From assembly GCA_017408685.1 (NCBI GenBank), contig JAFQUE010000009.1:23813-87812 (forward strand): a stretch of DNA of 64,000 nt, written 5' to 3'. Of the stretch, positions 8,808 through 16,917 are shown one piece after another. The DNA is from Bacteroidaceae bacterium (lineage in GTDB: Bacteria > Bacteroidota > Bacteroidia > Bacteroidales > Bacteroidaceae). Numbering within the stretch: position 1 is the stretch's first letter; each line of letters starts with the position of its first letter. Below the pieces are notes generated by a model. It worked only from the letters and a program-made list of their open reading frames with translations, was not told the origin of the DNA and did no database searches. Both the position numbers and the translations under genes were made by a program.

Positions 8808-10034
8808 TTAATTCTTGTTTGATGGGTTTCCAACTTTTCCGATGAAAAGTATATTCTCGGCCTGATTGTCGGTTATAATGTATATGAACGGTCTGTCAAG
8901 TGTCATAGTCCTTTTCTCGAACTGGCGCGGCATTGATGTGAGCCCAACCATTATGGCTGTTACGGCGGCAGCCTCGGCGCCCTTTTCATCTACATTTATG
9001 AATGTCTTCTGCAGGACATTGTCAATGTGTAGCGGGGTGTCTGATATGCCGTTGAATTCTGCTGCGTTGCCGAATGCTTTTGGCATACCCATCTTCTTGA
9101 GCGGTTCGTTCAGCAGAATGGCCGACTCGTTTCTGAACCTTGGCATTGAGAGTGTCACCTCGTGGGTAGACATGTTGCCGATGAACTCTGTGTAACCTTC
9201 GGCAAGGTGTGTTGTTGCCTTTTCCATGGCAACTCCTTCGCGTGGCAATACAAGTAACATCCTGTAGCCGCCCTTGAATGGTTTGTCGGCCATTTGTATT
9301 GTCTCGTCCTCATAGTACGATGTCTTTATAACCTGCTTCATCATGGGCACGTCGGTTACATTGCCGTCGGCTTTTGTAAAAGGTTCGTCCTTGGTGCCTG
9401 ATATCCGGAATTCGTCTTTCCATCCTCCCTTGAAGTAGAGTGCATTGATGAGATACATCCTGTCGCTCTTCTTTATCTCGCCGAGAATGGATTTTATCTT
9501 TCCGTTGGTCTTTTCGCTGCACCAGCCGTTGATTCTTGCAAGGCTCTCCTTGATGAACGGGATACGTTCTGTCTCTGCGTCAAAATAGTATCTGTTCGTG
9601 TCGACAAACTCTTTTTTTACATTCAGCCTGTCGTTTATCCATATTGAGTTTGCAATGTTTACCGTGCATGACTCTCCTGAAGTGTTGAACCTTTCCATGA
9701 GTCCCTTTGCAACTACGTTTGCTCCGGCGTCAAGGCCCATGGTGCCGTACATCTGTTGCCGTGTCTCACCGGTCGCACCATTTGCTGTCATTGACAGCGC
9801 GAATTGTGCGCTGAGCGGCGAAACGCATACGTTCTCGGCACTGCTTTCCCTGCATGCATGTATAAAGAGGTCTCCCCAGAACGGTATTGACGTCTCTTTG
9901 TTCTCCTTTGTGTATGTACCTTCTACAGCATTATGGGGGTGCTCCATAATGCCTTCGGAATGCTGTTTCTTGGTAGTGCAAGAGGTTAGGGCCGTTGCCA
10001 TGAGTAACAATGTGATTATCTTGTACGGTTTCAT
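8808..10034 (-). CDS. Lipoprotein serpin (serine/cysteine protease inhibitor)
   Basis: 408 residues from the ATG at 10034; the upstream in-frame ATG at 10046 would overlap rseP and put MYSD before the signal peptide MKPYKIITLLLMATALTSC (lipidated Cys19). Full-length serpin fold: NVCVSPLSAQFALSMTANGA, ANSIWIND, YLINALYFKGGWKDEF, and FINVDEKGAEAAAVTA leading into the reactive-centre loop (about residues 349-372), then DRPFIYIIT. The hinge has the small residues (GAEAAAVTA) of inhibitory serpins. Counting from the hinge puts P1 near Thr366 (within one residue of Leu365/Ser367), which would favour elastase- or chymotrypsin-like targets; that is inference. A serpin (miropin) is known in the Bacteroidales member Tannerella forsythia. 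Confidence 0.93.
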   Translation of the reverse strand: MKPYKIITLLLMATALTSCTTKKQHSEGIMEHPHNAVEGTYTKENKETSIPFWGDLFIHACRESSAENVCVSPLSAQFALSMTANGATGETRQQMYGTMGLDAGANVVAKGLMERFNTSGESCTVNIANSIWINDRLNVKKEFVDTNRYYFDAETERIPFIKESLARINGWCSEKTNGKIKSILGEIKKSDRMYLINALYFKGGWKDEFRISGTKDEPFTKADGNVTDVPMMKQVIKTSYYEDETIQMADKPFKGGYRMLLVLPREGVAMEKATTHLAEGYTEFIGNMSTHEVTLSMPRFRNESAILLNEPLKKMGMPKAFGNAAEFNGISDTPLHIDNVLQKTFINVDEKGAEAAAVTAIMVGLTSMPRQFEKRTMTLDRPFIYIITDNQAENILFIGKVGNPSNKN

Positions 10035-10035
10035 G

Positions 10036-11391
10036 TCAGAATACAAATTTCATAAGGTCATTGTACATTGCAAGTATGAACAGTCCGAGAATCAAGAGCA
10101 TACCTATCATTTGTGCACGTTCCATGAATTTGTCGCTTGGCTGCTTGCCTGTAATCATTTCGGCAAGGAGGAACAGCGCGTGTCCGCCGTCAAGTGCGGG
10201 TATGGGCAATATGTTCATGAATGCAAGTATGATTGAGAGGAATGCTGTCATGAGCCAGAATTCATGCCAGTCCCACTCGGCAGGGAAAAGGCTGCCTATG
10301 GAAGCGAACATGCCCACCGACTGCGCACCCTCGGAAGAGAATACATATTGGAAATCGCTTACATAACCGCGGAGTACATTCATTCCGAATGAGATTCCTG
10401 CCGGGAACGACTCAAAGAACCCGTACTCATTGTGTACCAGCGGGTAGTTGTTTGCCTTTGAGTATATTCCCAGTTGCAAAGGTTCTTCGTCCTGGGTTCT
10501 TGTACCTGTTGAGGCAGTCAGGGTTACGACGCTGTCACGCATTACTTCTATTGTAAAGGTCTCTTTCTTCTCGTCTGCCACTCTCTGCATAATGCTCCTG
10601 ATTCTTGACCATGAACCTACAGTTGTGCCGTCAATGGCAAGTATGCTGTCGCCGGTCTGTATTCCTGCCGCTTGTGCTATGCTGCCGGCAGCGAGGCTGT
10701 CTACGACAGGCACGCTCCTCATGCTCAGGAATACTCCGCCTTTGTTCATGTTCAGCAGGCCCAATGTGTCGGGTATTGCCACAACGGTTTCCTTGCCGTC
10801 CCTGAGAACGGTGACTTCGTCGGCGTTGCATATGCTGCGGAAAATGTCGGTTCCGCGTACCTTGTCAAGATAGAGTTTGTGCTCCTCTTTGCCGTCAAAT
10901 GCGATAATCCTGTCTCCATCCTTGAAGCCTATGTTCTTTGCTGTTTCGCTGAATTCGAATCCATTGTCCATTGTACGCATGTCGACATAGTAATCGCCCC
11001 ATGTGAAGAGTACCATGGAGTATATGAATATGGCAAGTATGAGATTGAACATTACACCTCCTACAATGATGAGAAGTCTCTGCCAGGCAGGTTTTGAACG
11101 ATATTCCCAAGACTGTGTAGGCTGTTTCATCTGTTCGGTGTCCATAGATTCGTCAATCATGCCGGCTATCTTGCAGTATCCGCCGAGAGGTACCCAACCA
11201 ATGCCGTATTCGGTATCGCTGTTCTTGGGCTTCCATTTGAAAAGAGAGAATTTCCAATCAAAGAACAGGTAGAATTTTTCTACTCTTACTTTGAATATTC
11301 TTGCAAAAAGAAAATGTCCGAACTCGTGAATAAGCACCAGCAGGCTCAATGCCATTATGAGCTGCAGTGCACGTACAAAAAATATTTCCAT
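10036..11391 (-). CDS. rseP: RseP-type site-2 zinc metalloprotease
   Basis: 451 residues. Intramembrane protease that cleaves membrane-bound regulators such as anti-sigma factors, and clears signal-peptide remnants. The active-site helix near the N-terminus carries HEFGH (His22, Glu23, His26); the third metal ligand is in the C-terminal helix motif PALDGGHALF (Asp about 401). Between them are two PDZ-like regions (AKNIGFKDGDRIIAFDG and AAGIQTGDSILAIDG), the usual double PDZ of this family. Four or so membrane helices. Placed 43 bp downstream of dxr, the common order in Bacteroidales, and 1 bp before the serpin gene. Confidence 0.96.
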   Translation of the reverse strand: MEIFFVRALQLIMALSLLVLIHEFGHFLFARIFKVRVEKFYLFFDWKFSLFKWKPKNSDTEYGIGWVPLGGYCKIAGMIDESMDTEQMKQPTQSWEYRSKPAWQRLLIIVGGVMFNLILAIFIYSMVLFTWGDYYVDMRTMDNGFEFSETAKNIGFKDGDRIIAFDGKEEHKLYLDKVRGTDIFRSICNADEVTVLRDGKETVVAIPDTLGLLNMNKGGVFLSMRSVPVVDSLAAGSIAQAAGIQTGDSILAIDGTTVGSWSRIRSIMQRVADEKKETFTIEVMRDSVVTLTASTGTRTQDEEPLQLGIYSKANNYPLVHNEYGFFESFPAGISFGMNVLRGYVSDFQYVFSSEGAQSVGMFASIGSLFPAEWDWHEFWLMTAFLSIILAFMNILPIPALDGGHALFLLAEMITGKQPSDKFMERAQMIGMLLILGLFILAMYNDLMKFVF

Positions 11392-11434
11392 AAATCTCTG
11401 TAAAGTATATTTGTTTCTCTTTGTCTGTTTTGTG

Positions 11435-12595
11435 TCAAATCCAACTCTCTACCATCTTGCGTATCTCCTTGTCGGTTTCAAGGTAGTCGTCGAGCGTGGG
11501 TGCAAGAATGTAAGGAGCACTCTTCATGGCACGTTCAATGAACTTGGGCATGTCGGTGAACTTGATTCTGTCGTTCAGGAATGCGGCCACACATACCTCG
11601 TTGGCGGCATTTACAACGCATGGGATATTGCCGCCCTGTGCCAAGGCCGTGTAGGCATGCTGCAGGTTGGGGAAGAGTTCAAGGTCGGGGCGTTCAAATG
11701 TGAGTTCCTTGAGCGTGTTCCAATCTATGCGGTCAAAAGAAGATGAAAGGCGTTGCGGGTATGTCAGTGCATACATTATGGGCAAACGCATGTCGGGGGT
11801 TCCCAACTGTGCTTTTATTGCACCGTCTTCGAACTGTACCATCGAGTGTATTACCGATTGAGGGTGAATTACAACCTCAATATCCTCTGCGCCTACTCCA
11901 AACAACCACTTGGCCTCCATCACCTCAAAACCCTTGTTCATCATGGTTGCAGAGTCTATGGTGATTTTTGCTCCCATGCTCCAATTGGGGTGCTTGAGTG
12001 CCTGTGCTTTGGTTACATGTTCCAACTGCTCTTTGTTGAAAGTGCGGAACGGTCCGCCCGAAGCGGTGAGAATGAGTTTTTCCACCTTGTTGTGCATTTC
12101 GCCGGCAAGGCATTGGAAAATGGCCGAGTGTTCAGAATCCACCGGCAGGATGGGTGTCTTGTACTCATTTGCCAATGCATTGATGAGTTCTCCTGCCACT
12201 ACCATCGTCTCTTTATTGGCGAGGGCTATTGCCTTGCCTGCCTTTATGGCGTTGATTGTGGGGCGTAGGCCCGAAAACCCAACCATTGCCGTAACCACAA
12301 TATCAATGGGTGCCGACTCGACTATCTGGCATATTGCCTCGTAACCGCCGTATGTTTTTATGGGCAGGTCGCTCAGTGCCTCTTTAAGTATCGGGTATTT
12401 TGTCTCGTCGGCAATGACCGCTGCTTCGGGCATGAATTTGCGTGCCTGTGCAATAAGGTCTTCTACCCGGCTGCCTGCAGTGATGGCGTATAGTTCAAAG
12501 CACTCCGGGTGCTCCTCGACAACCTGAAGGGTCTGTGTGCCTATTGATCCGGTTGAGCCGAGCACGGCCAGTTGCCTTTTTCTTTTGTTTTCCAT
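11435..12595 (-). CDS. dxr: 1-deoxy-D-xylulose 5-phosphate reductoisomerase
   Basis: 386 residues, the standard length. Converts DXP to 2-C-methyl-D-erythritol 4-phosphate with NADPH, the committed step of the MEP isoprenoid pathway in the cytoplasm. NADPH-binding GSTGSIG near residue 14, the metal-binding segment PVDSEHSA, SGGPFR, HPNWSMGAKITIDSATMMNKG and the substrate-binding NAANEVCVAAF are all present. The gene is the target family of fosmidomycin. It sits between the LytM-domain gene and rseP. Confidence 0.98.
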   Translation of the reverse strand: MENKRKRQLAVLGSTGSIGTQTLQVVEEHPECFELYAITAGSRVEDLIAQARKFMPEAAVIADETKYPILKEALSDLPIKTYGGYEAICQIVESAPIDIVVTAMVGFSGLRPTINAIKAGKAIALANKETMVVAGELINALANEYKTPILPVDSEHSAIFQCLAGEMHNKVEKLILTASGGPFRTFNKEQLEHVTKAQALKHPNWSMGAKITIDSATMMNKGFEVMEAKWLFGVGAEDIEVVIHPQSVIHSMVQFEDGAIKAQLGTPDMRLPIMYALTYPQRLSSSFDRIDWNTLKELTFERPDLELFPNLQHAYTALAQGGNIPCVVNAANEVCVAAFLNDRIKFTDMPKFIERAMKSAPYILAPTLDDYLETDKEIRKMVESWI

Positions 12596-12635
12596 ATTTC
12601 AGTCAAATATCATTATCTTATATTTCCAACCGTTG

Positions 12636-13490
12636 TCAGAATGCAATGTAGACGTTGGGGTCAAGCGGCTTGCCGCGGTGCCATAGTTCAAAATGCAGAT
12701 AATCGCGTTTAATGCCTGTTGTATCAGTTACATTCCTTAATGTGCCTATTGCTTCGCCGGCAATGACCCTGTCGCCAACGGACTTCAGCAACCTGTAACA
12801 GTTCCTGTAGACCGACGCCATGTTCTCGCGGTGCTGTACTACAATAGTAAAACCTTCGTTTGATGTGTAGTCGCTCAGAATAACTGTGCCGTCATGTATT
12901 GCCAGGATGTTTTCTCCCGGTATTTCGGCAATGTCGACGCCGAAGTGCCCCTCGGCTGTGTCAAACTTGCGTACAACCTCACCTTGTGTGGGGCGGAACA
13001 GGTTCAGTCCTTGAAGTTCGGCTACATTTGTCGCCTGTGAGGTGATGTTGTACTTCTCGCGTTCCTCCCATTCTTTAGCGAACTGCTGTTCGCGCTCTGT
13101 GGCGTCTGTAGGGAGTTCCCCGGGGTTTATGGGTTGTGGCGAATTTTTGGCCGAGTCAATGGCGATGTCTCCACTGAGCAGTGCCTTGATATTGGAAATG
13201 TACCGGTCCTGTTTCTCGACCTCGTTGAGAAGAGAGTCTATACGTATGTTGTTGTTTATTAAATTCTCTTTTGTGGTTTCGTTCATGTAACCGGGCAACA
13301 GGTTGCCTACGGGAGTGAACACCACAATCAGGTAGAGTACGCCTGCAACAAGCAGGAACGAGAAGAACAGCGACAGTATCACCCATAGGGGCGAAATGTA
13401 GAAACCGAGGACATTCTTGAGTTTGTTCTCGTTGTGGATTGTGAGTTTATATTTGCGCAGCAGTCTGCTGCCGAATTTCTTTTCCTTCAT
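12636..13490 (-). CDS. LytM/M23-domain membrane protein, probably non-catalytic
   Basis: 284 residues: a short basic cytoplasmic N-terminus, one membrane helix at about 34-60 (LWVILSLFFSFLLVAGVLYL), a charged coiled-coil stretch at about 72-150, and a C-terminal M23 (LytM) domain. M23 peptidases cut peptidoglycan cross-bridges using a zinc held by His and Asp of HxxxD and the second His of HxH. Here the zinc ligands remain (His182, Asp186 in HFGVDIA; His266 in YLHFELW), but the two catalytic histidines are changed: the usual YAHL reads YRNC (Asn230), and the first His of HxH is Tyr264. The likeliest role is an EnvC/NlpD-type regulator of cell-wall amidases rather than a hydrolase. Confidence 0.88.
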   Translation of the reverse strand: MKEKKFGSRLLRKYKLTIHNENKLKNVLGFYISPLWVILSLFFSFLLVAGVLYLIVVFTPVGNLLPGYMNETTKENLINNNIRIDSLLNEVEKQDRYISNIKALLSGDIAIDSAKNSPQPINPGELPTDATEREQQFAKEWEEREKYNITSQATNVAELQGLNLFRPTQGEVVRKFDTAEGHFGVDIAEIPGENILAIHDGTVILSDYTSNEGFTIVVQHRENMASVYRNCYRLLKSVGDRVIAGEAIGTLRNVTDTTGIKRDYLHFELWHRGKPLDPNVYIAF

Positions 13491-13500
13491 TTTTTATGGT

Positions 13501-14010
13501 TTATAGGGAAACAAGCCCTTCGGGCAGGTTGAATATTATCTCCCGGTTCTCTTTGTCTATACCCATTATGAACTCCTCCTGTACGGGAATGAGTATCTCT
13601 TCGCCGTCGTTGTCAATGACGAACAGGGTGTTTATGGTGCTGTCGTCGATGTCGGTGATTTCTCCAATTTCTCCGAGCGTCTCGTCAACGGCTGTGAATC
13701 CCCTGAAATAACTCCACGACAGCACTTCGCTCTCTTCGGTCCACCGGCGGGGAATATATGCCTCACGGTTGGTGAGAAAACGTACCTCCTCGGCACTGTC
13801 CATGCGCTCTATTTTTACAATGAGCGTGTCGCTGTTCTTGCTGCGGCGTGTCTCGAAGAAGAATGGTACCAGAATGCCGTCGACATCACATGCAACGAAG
13901 TCGCAGTCGTCGCCGAGGACAATAGTGTCACCCTCGAGGCCAATCTCTCCTTTTGTGCCGTGCGGTTTGAGGAATTTGCCGAAGTATACAAAGTCTTCTT
14001 TCTTGAGCAT
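13501..14010 (-). CDS. rimM: Ribosome maturation factor RimM
   Basis: 169 residues, typical. Binds ribosomal protein uS19 and assists maturation of the 30S head domain. The N-terminal RimM beta-barrel is shown by FGKFLKPHGTKGEIGL (equivalent of the conserved GKxxKxHGxKGE) and the C-terminal PRC-barrel by LSWSYFRGFTAVD...LGEIGEI and EEILIPVQEEFI...NREIIFNLPEGL. Gene order murA-rimM-M23-dxr-rseP is common in Bacteroidales, which supports the assignment. 8 bp downstream of murA. Confidence 0.95.
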   Translation of the reverse strand: MLKKEDFVYFGKFLKPHGTKGEIGLEGDTIVLGDDCDFVACDVDGILVPFFFETRRSKNSDTLIVKIERMDSAEEVRFLTNREAYIPRRWTEESEVLSWSYFRGFTAVDETLGEIGEITDIDDSTINTLFVIDNDGEEILIPVQEEFIMGIDKENREIIFNLPEGLVSL

Positions 14011-14018
14011 GTTGTCTG

Positions 14019-15323
14019 TTATGAACGTGTTATCTTGGCGCCAATCTGGTTAAGTCTCTCTTCAAGGTGCTGGTAACCGCGGTCAATCTGTTCAATGTTG
14101 TCTATGCGACTTACACCGTCGGCGCTCATGGCTGCAATGAGAAGCGCAATACCGGCTCTGATGTCCGGTGAACTCATTGAGCGGGGCTTCAGCGTGAAAC
14201 GTCTGTCATGCCCGATGACTACGGCCCTGTGAGGGTCACAAAGTATAATCTGTGCTCCCATGTCAATCAGTTTGTCCACAAAGAAGAGGCGACTCTCGAA
14301 CATCTTCTGATGTATGAGCACGCTGCCTTTTGCCTGTATTGCGGTGACAAGTAGCACACTCAACAGGTCTGGTGTCAGGCCGGGCCATGGAGCGTCGCTT
14401 ATGTTCATGATTGAACCGTCGATGAACGAGTCAATCTCATAATGTTCCTGTGAAGGGATGAAGATGTCGTCGCCTTTTTGCTCAAAATGTATTCCAAGTT
14501 TGCGGAAACTGTCGGGGATTACTCCCAGGTTCTCGAACGATACATCTTTTATTGTGAGTTCGCTTTGTGTCATGGCTGCCATTCCGATGAAACTGCCCAC
14601 TTCAATCATGTCGGGCAGTGTGCGGTGAGTACAACCGCCCAACTCCTTCACTCCTTCGATGGTAAGCAGGTTGCTGGCAATGCCGGAAATCTTCGCTCCC
14701 ATCTTGTTGAGCATGCGGCATAGCTGCTGGACGTATGGTTCGCATGCTGCATTGTAGATTGTTGTCTTTCCCTCGGCAAGGACCGCAGCCATTATTATGT
14801 TGGCAGTACCTGTCACCGAGGCTTCGTCAAGCAGCATTGGACAACCTTTGAGCCTGTTGGCACTCATCCGGTATACTCTTCTCTCGGTATCGAAAGAGAA
14901 TTCTGCTCCCAGTTTCTGCAGACCTATTATGTGAGTATCAAGCCTGCGGCGCCCTATCTTGTCCCCGCCCGGTTCAGACATCGTGGCCTTCCCGAAGCGT
15001 CCCATGAGCGGCCCTATGAACATTACCGAGCCCCTGAGCCTTGAACACCCGTTAAGATACTCCTCGCTCTCGATGTATTCAAGGTTTATGTTGTTTGCCT
15101 GGAATGTGTAACAACCGACCCCGTTGCGTGTCACCGAGACTCCCATGTTCATCAGTTGGCTGATGAGATTGTTTACGTCGGCAATGTCGGGGATGTTCTC
15201 GATTGTGACCTTTTCGGCAGTGAGCAGCGTGGCGCAAATCTCTTGCAGAACTTCGTTCTTTGCTCCTTGGGGTGTTATTGTGCCGCAGAGTTTGTGTCCT
15301 CCTTCTATAATGAATGATGCCAT
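14019..15323 (-). CDS. murA: UDP-N-acetylglucosamine 1-carboxyvinyltransferase with Cys-to-Asp active loop
   Basis: 434 residues. Transfers enolpyruvate from PEP to UDP-GlcNAc, the first committed step of peptidoglycan synthesis. The EPSP-synthase-like double domain is full length, with Lys22-Asn23 of the PEP site (QGAKNE) and the loop SEPGGDKIGRRRLDTHI. In E. coli MurA this loop is PGGCTIGARPVDLH, with Cys115 the residue alkylated by fosfomycin; here that position is Asp121 (codon 14963-14961). Asp at this site is known to keep activity and confer fosfomycin insensitivity in mycobacterial and chlamydial MurA. Only one murA is visible in the window. Confidence 0.97.
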   Translation of the reverse strand: MASFIIEGGHKLCGTITPQGAKNEVLQEICATLLTAEKVTIENIPDIADVNNLISQLMNMGVSVTRNGVGCYTFQANNINLEYIESEEYLNGCSRLRGSVMFIGPLMGRFGKATMSEPGGDKIGRRRLDTHIIGLQKLGAEFSFDTERRVYRMSANRLKGCPMLLDEASVTGTANIIMAAVLAEGKTTIYNAACEPYVQQLCRMLNKMGAKISGIASNLLTIEGVKELGGCTHRTLPDMIEVGSFIGMAAMTQSELTIKDVSFENLGVIPDSFRKLGIHFEQKGDDIFIPSQEHYEIDSFIDGSIMNISDAPWPGLTPDLLSVLLVTAIQAKGSVLIHQKMFESRLFFVDKLIDMGAQIILCDPHRAVVIGHDRRFTLKPRSMSSPDIRAGIALLIAAMSADGVSRIDNIEQIDRGYQHLEERLNQIGAKITRS

Positions 15324-15334
15324 TTTGTCTTTCT

Positions 15335-15952
15335 TTAGAATTTGCGTTTGAAGTTTTTCTTGCCGTTGTTGTTGCGTTTGGCATTGCCTGCGTAGCGTTG
15401 GGCATTGCTCCCTTGGCTTATCCTTATTTCGCGTTCCTGCAGGTCAATGGCGCCCTTTGTATATACACGCAGGTCTTCAAGGATTTTCTTGTCCTCAACA
15501 CCATCCTTGTTCCATGCTATATAGTTTTTCTTCATCTGCACGAGAATCAGTTCAATAAGCCGGTCGCGCTCTTCGCCCTCTTCGAGTGTACATGCGTGCG
15601 CAATCATCTGCTCCACTATGCGGCCGTAATGCCTGTTCTTTATCTCGCCATTCTGGTATGGGACTCTCTCGGGCGCAACATGGAACTCCTCTTTCTTGAT
15701 TACTTCAAAAGGGTAGTCGATGTCGAGCATGAAGTCGGACATTATTGCAAGGTGGTCCCACAATTTTCTCTCATAGTCGGGCAGGTTGCGGGTATTGGGA
15801 AACATGCTTCCCATGATTCTTACAATGCTTGCGGCACATCTCTGTCTCTCCTCGCGGTCCTCTATCGTGAGTGCGTGGTCGACCATCTTCTGTACGGAGC
15901 GTCCATACTCGGGCAACGGCAGTTTCTTTTGCCTGGTATTGTATTCCATCAT
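15335..15952 (-). CDS. DUF4290 family protein
   Basis: 205 residues. Matches the Bacteroidetes-specific DUF4290 family, recognised by the N-terminal YNTRQKKLPLPEYGRSVQKMV, the central RKLWDHLAIMSDF, PYQNGEIKNRHYGRIVEQMI and a basic tail (NAKRNNNGKKNFKRKF). Function unknown; the basic C-terminus could contact nucleic acid. It is routinely found directly upstream of murA, as here (11 bp before it), which suggests a housekeeping role linked to cell-wall or translation genes. An alternative start one codon later (15949) is possible. Confidence 0.88.
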   Translation of the reverse strand: MMEYNTRQKKLPLPEYGRSVQKMVDHALTIEDREERQRCAASIVRIMGSMFPNTRNLPDYERKLWDHLAIMSDFMLDIDYPFEVIKKEEFHVAPERVPYQNGEIKNRHYGRIVEQMIAHACTLEEGEERDRLIELILVQMKKNYIAWNKDGVEDKKILEDLRVYTKGAIDLQEREIRISQGSNAQRYAGNAKRNNNGKKNFKRKF

Positions 15953-15966
15953 AATAGTATGCGGTT

Positions 15967-16671
15967 CTAAAAATTCTTCAAAAGTTCTTTGGGCTTTGTT
16001 GCAATGAAGTTTTTGAGGTAGAAAGGTTCAAAATATGCGATGTCCTCAAATTTTTCATTGAACCATGCCTTTTCGGCCAAAGGCAACATGTTTTTTGCAA
16101 GCGGATTCCTGAACCCGTCAAGGAAAAGTGCGTTAGGGTGACTGATTATGCTCTTGCACTTTTCGGCACCGTTGCCGAAGAAGAGTACCGGGCCACGGTC
16201 AAGGAACTCCTTGAAACTCTCCTCTGTCACCACTTCGGCGTGTGTCTCTTTCACAACACCCAATGCCCTGTCATATATTGTCGCATATACCTCGTTGCGG
16301 CGGGCGTCTATCATAGGGCACAGCAGGGCCTCCTCGGGCAGACCGTCGCGGAACAGCACCGGTACACACATTATTGCTGTTGTGGGGATGGCTATCAGCG
16401 GTATGTTGCGGCCGTAACAAACGCCTTTGGCTGTTGATGACGCTATGCGCAGGCTTGTATATGAACCGGGACCGCAACTCAGTGCCACGGCGTTGATTTT
16501 GGCGCCTTGCTCGTCGGCAACCTTTATTGCCTCCTCTACAAACGGTGCAAGTACTTTCGCGTGTGAGCGTTCCTCGCCGTTCACCCTTTCAAAGAAAATG
16601 TGCCCGTCCTGGCTCAGTGCCACGGAGCAACACTCTGTCGAAGCTTCGATATGCAGTATTATTGTTGTCAT
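15967..16671 (-). CDS. tsaB: tRNA threonylcarbamoyladenosine biosynthesis protein TsaB
   Basis: 234 residues from the ATG at 16671 (MTTIILHIEASTECCSVALS), which matches the family N-terminus; an ATG 8 codons upstream adds a non-conserved tail. TsaB is the TsaD partner in t6A37 modification of ANN-decoding tRNAs. It has the ASKHA fold with ERSHAKVLAPFVEEAI and SCGPGSYTSLRIASSTAKG (family signature GPGSFTGLRIG...KG), and lacks the metal-binding histidines of TsaD. First gene of the minus-strand run that reaches alkaline phosphatase. Confidence 0.95.
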   Translation of the reverse strand: MTTIILHIEASTECCSVALSQDGHIFFERVNGEERSHAKVLAPFVEEAIKVADEQGAKINAVALSCGPGSYTSLRIASSTAKGVCYGRNIPLIAIPTTAIMCVPVLFRDGLPEEALLCPMIDARRNEVYATIYDRALGVVKETHAEVVTEESFKEFLDRGPVLFFGNGAEKCKSIISHPNALFLDGFRNPLAKNMLPLAEKAWFNEKFEDIAYFEPFYLKNFIATKPKELLKNF

Positions 16672-16723
16672 ATGCTGTCTTGTTTCTGTCTGCACCTATT
16701 AGGGCAGAATATCAGTTTGGTTG

Positions 16724-16731
16724 CAAATGTA
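16724..16731 (-). promoter_or_regulatory. Probable -7 box for the tsaB-murA-dxr run
   Basis: TACATTTG on the minus strand, about 53 bp before the tsaB ATG; no clear TTTG at -33. The 246-bp gap to the divergent yicC gene otherwise holds A/T-rich sequence with a weaker plus-strand TATTTTCG at 16826-16833 that could serve yicC. Confidence 0.5.
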
Positions 16732-16917
16732 CGAATTTATCGGGTAAACTTCTATTAAATAATATTTTTTAATATAAGTATACAAAAAAGAAGCCGTATT
16801 TTAAATCTTTTTCCGAATAATTGAGTATTTTCGCGGAAACTATTACATTTTGGGGTATCTGTACCCTGCGATATTGTATAACTGCTGGCGGCATATGCTG
16901 TCGTAATGTTTGGAACG

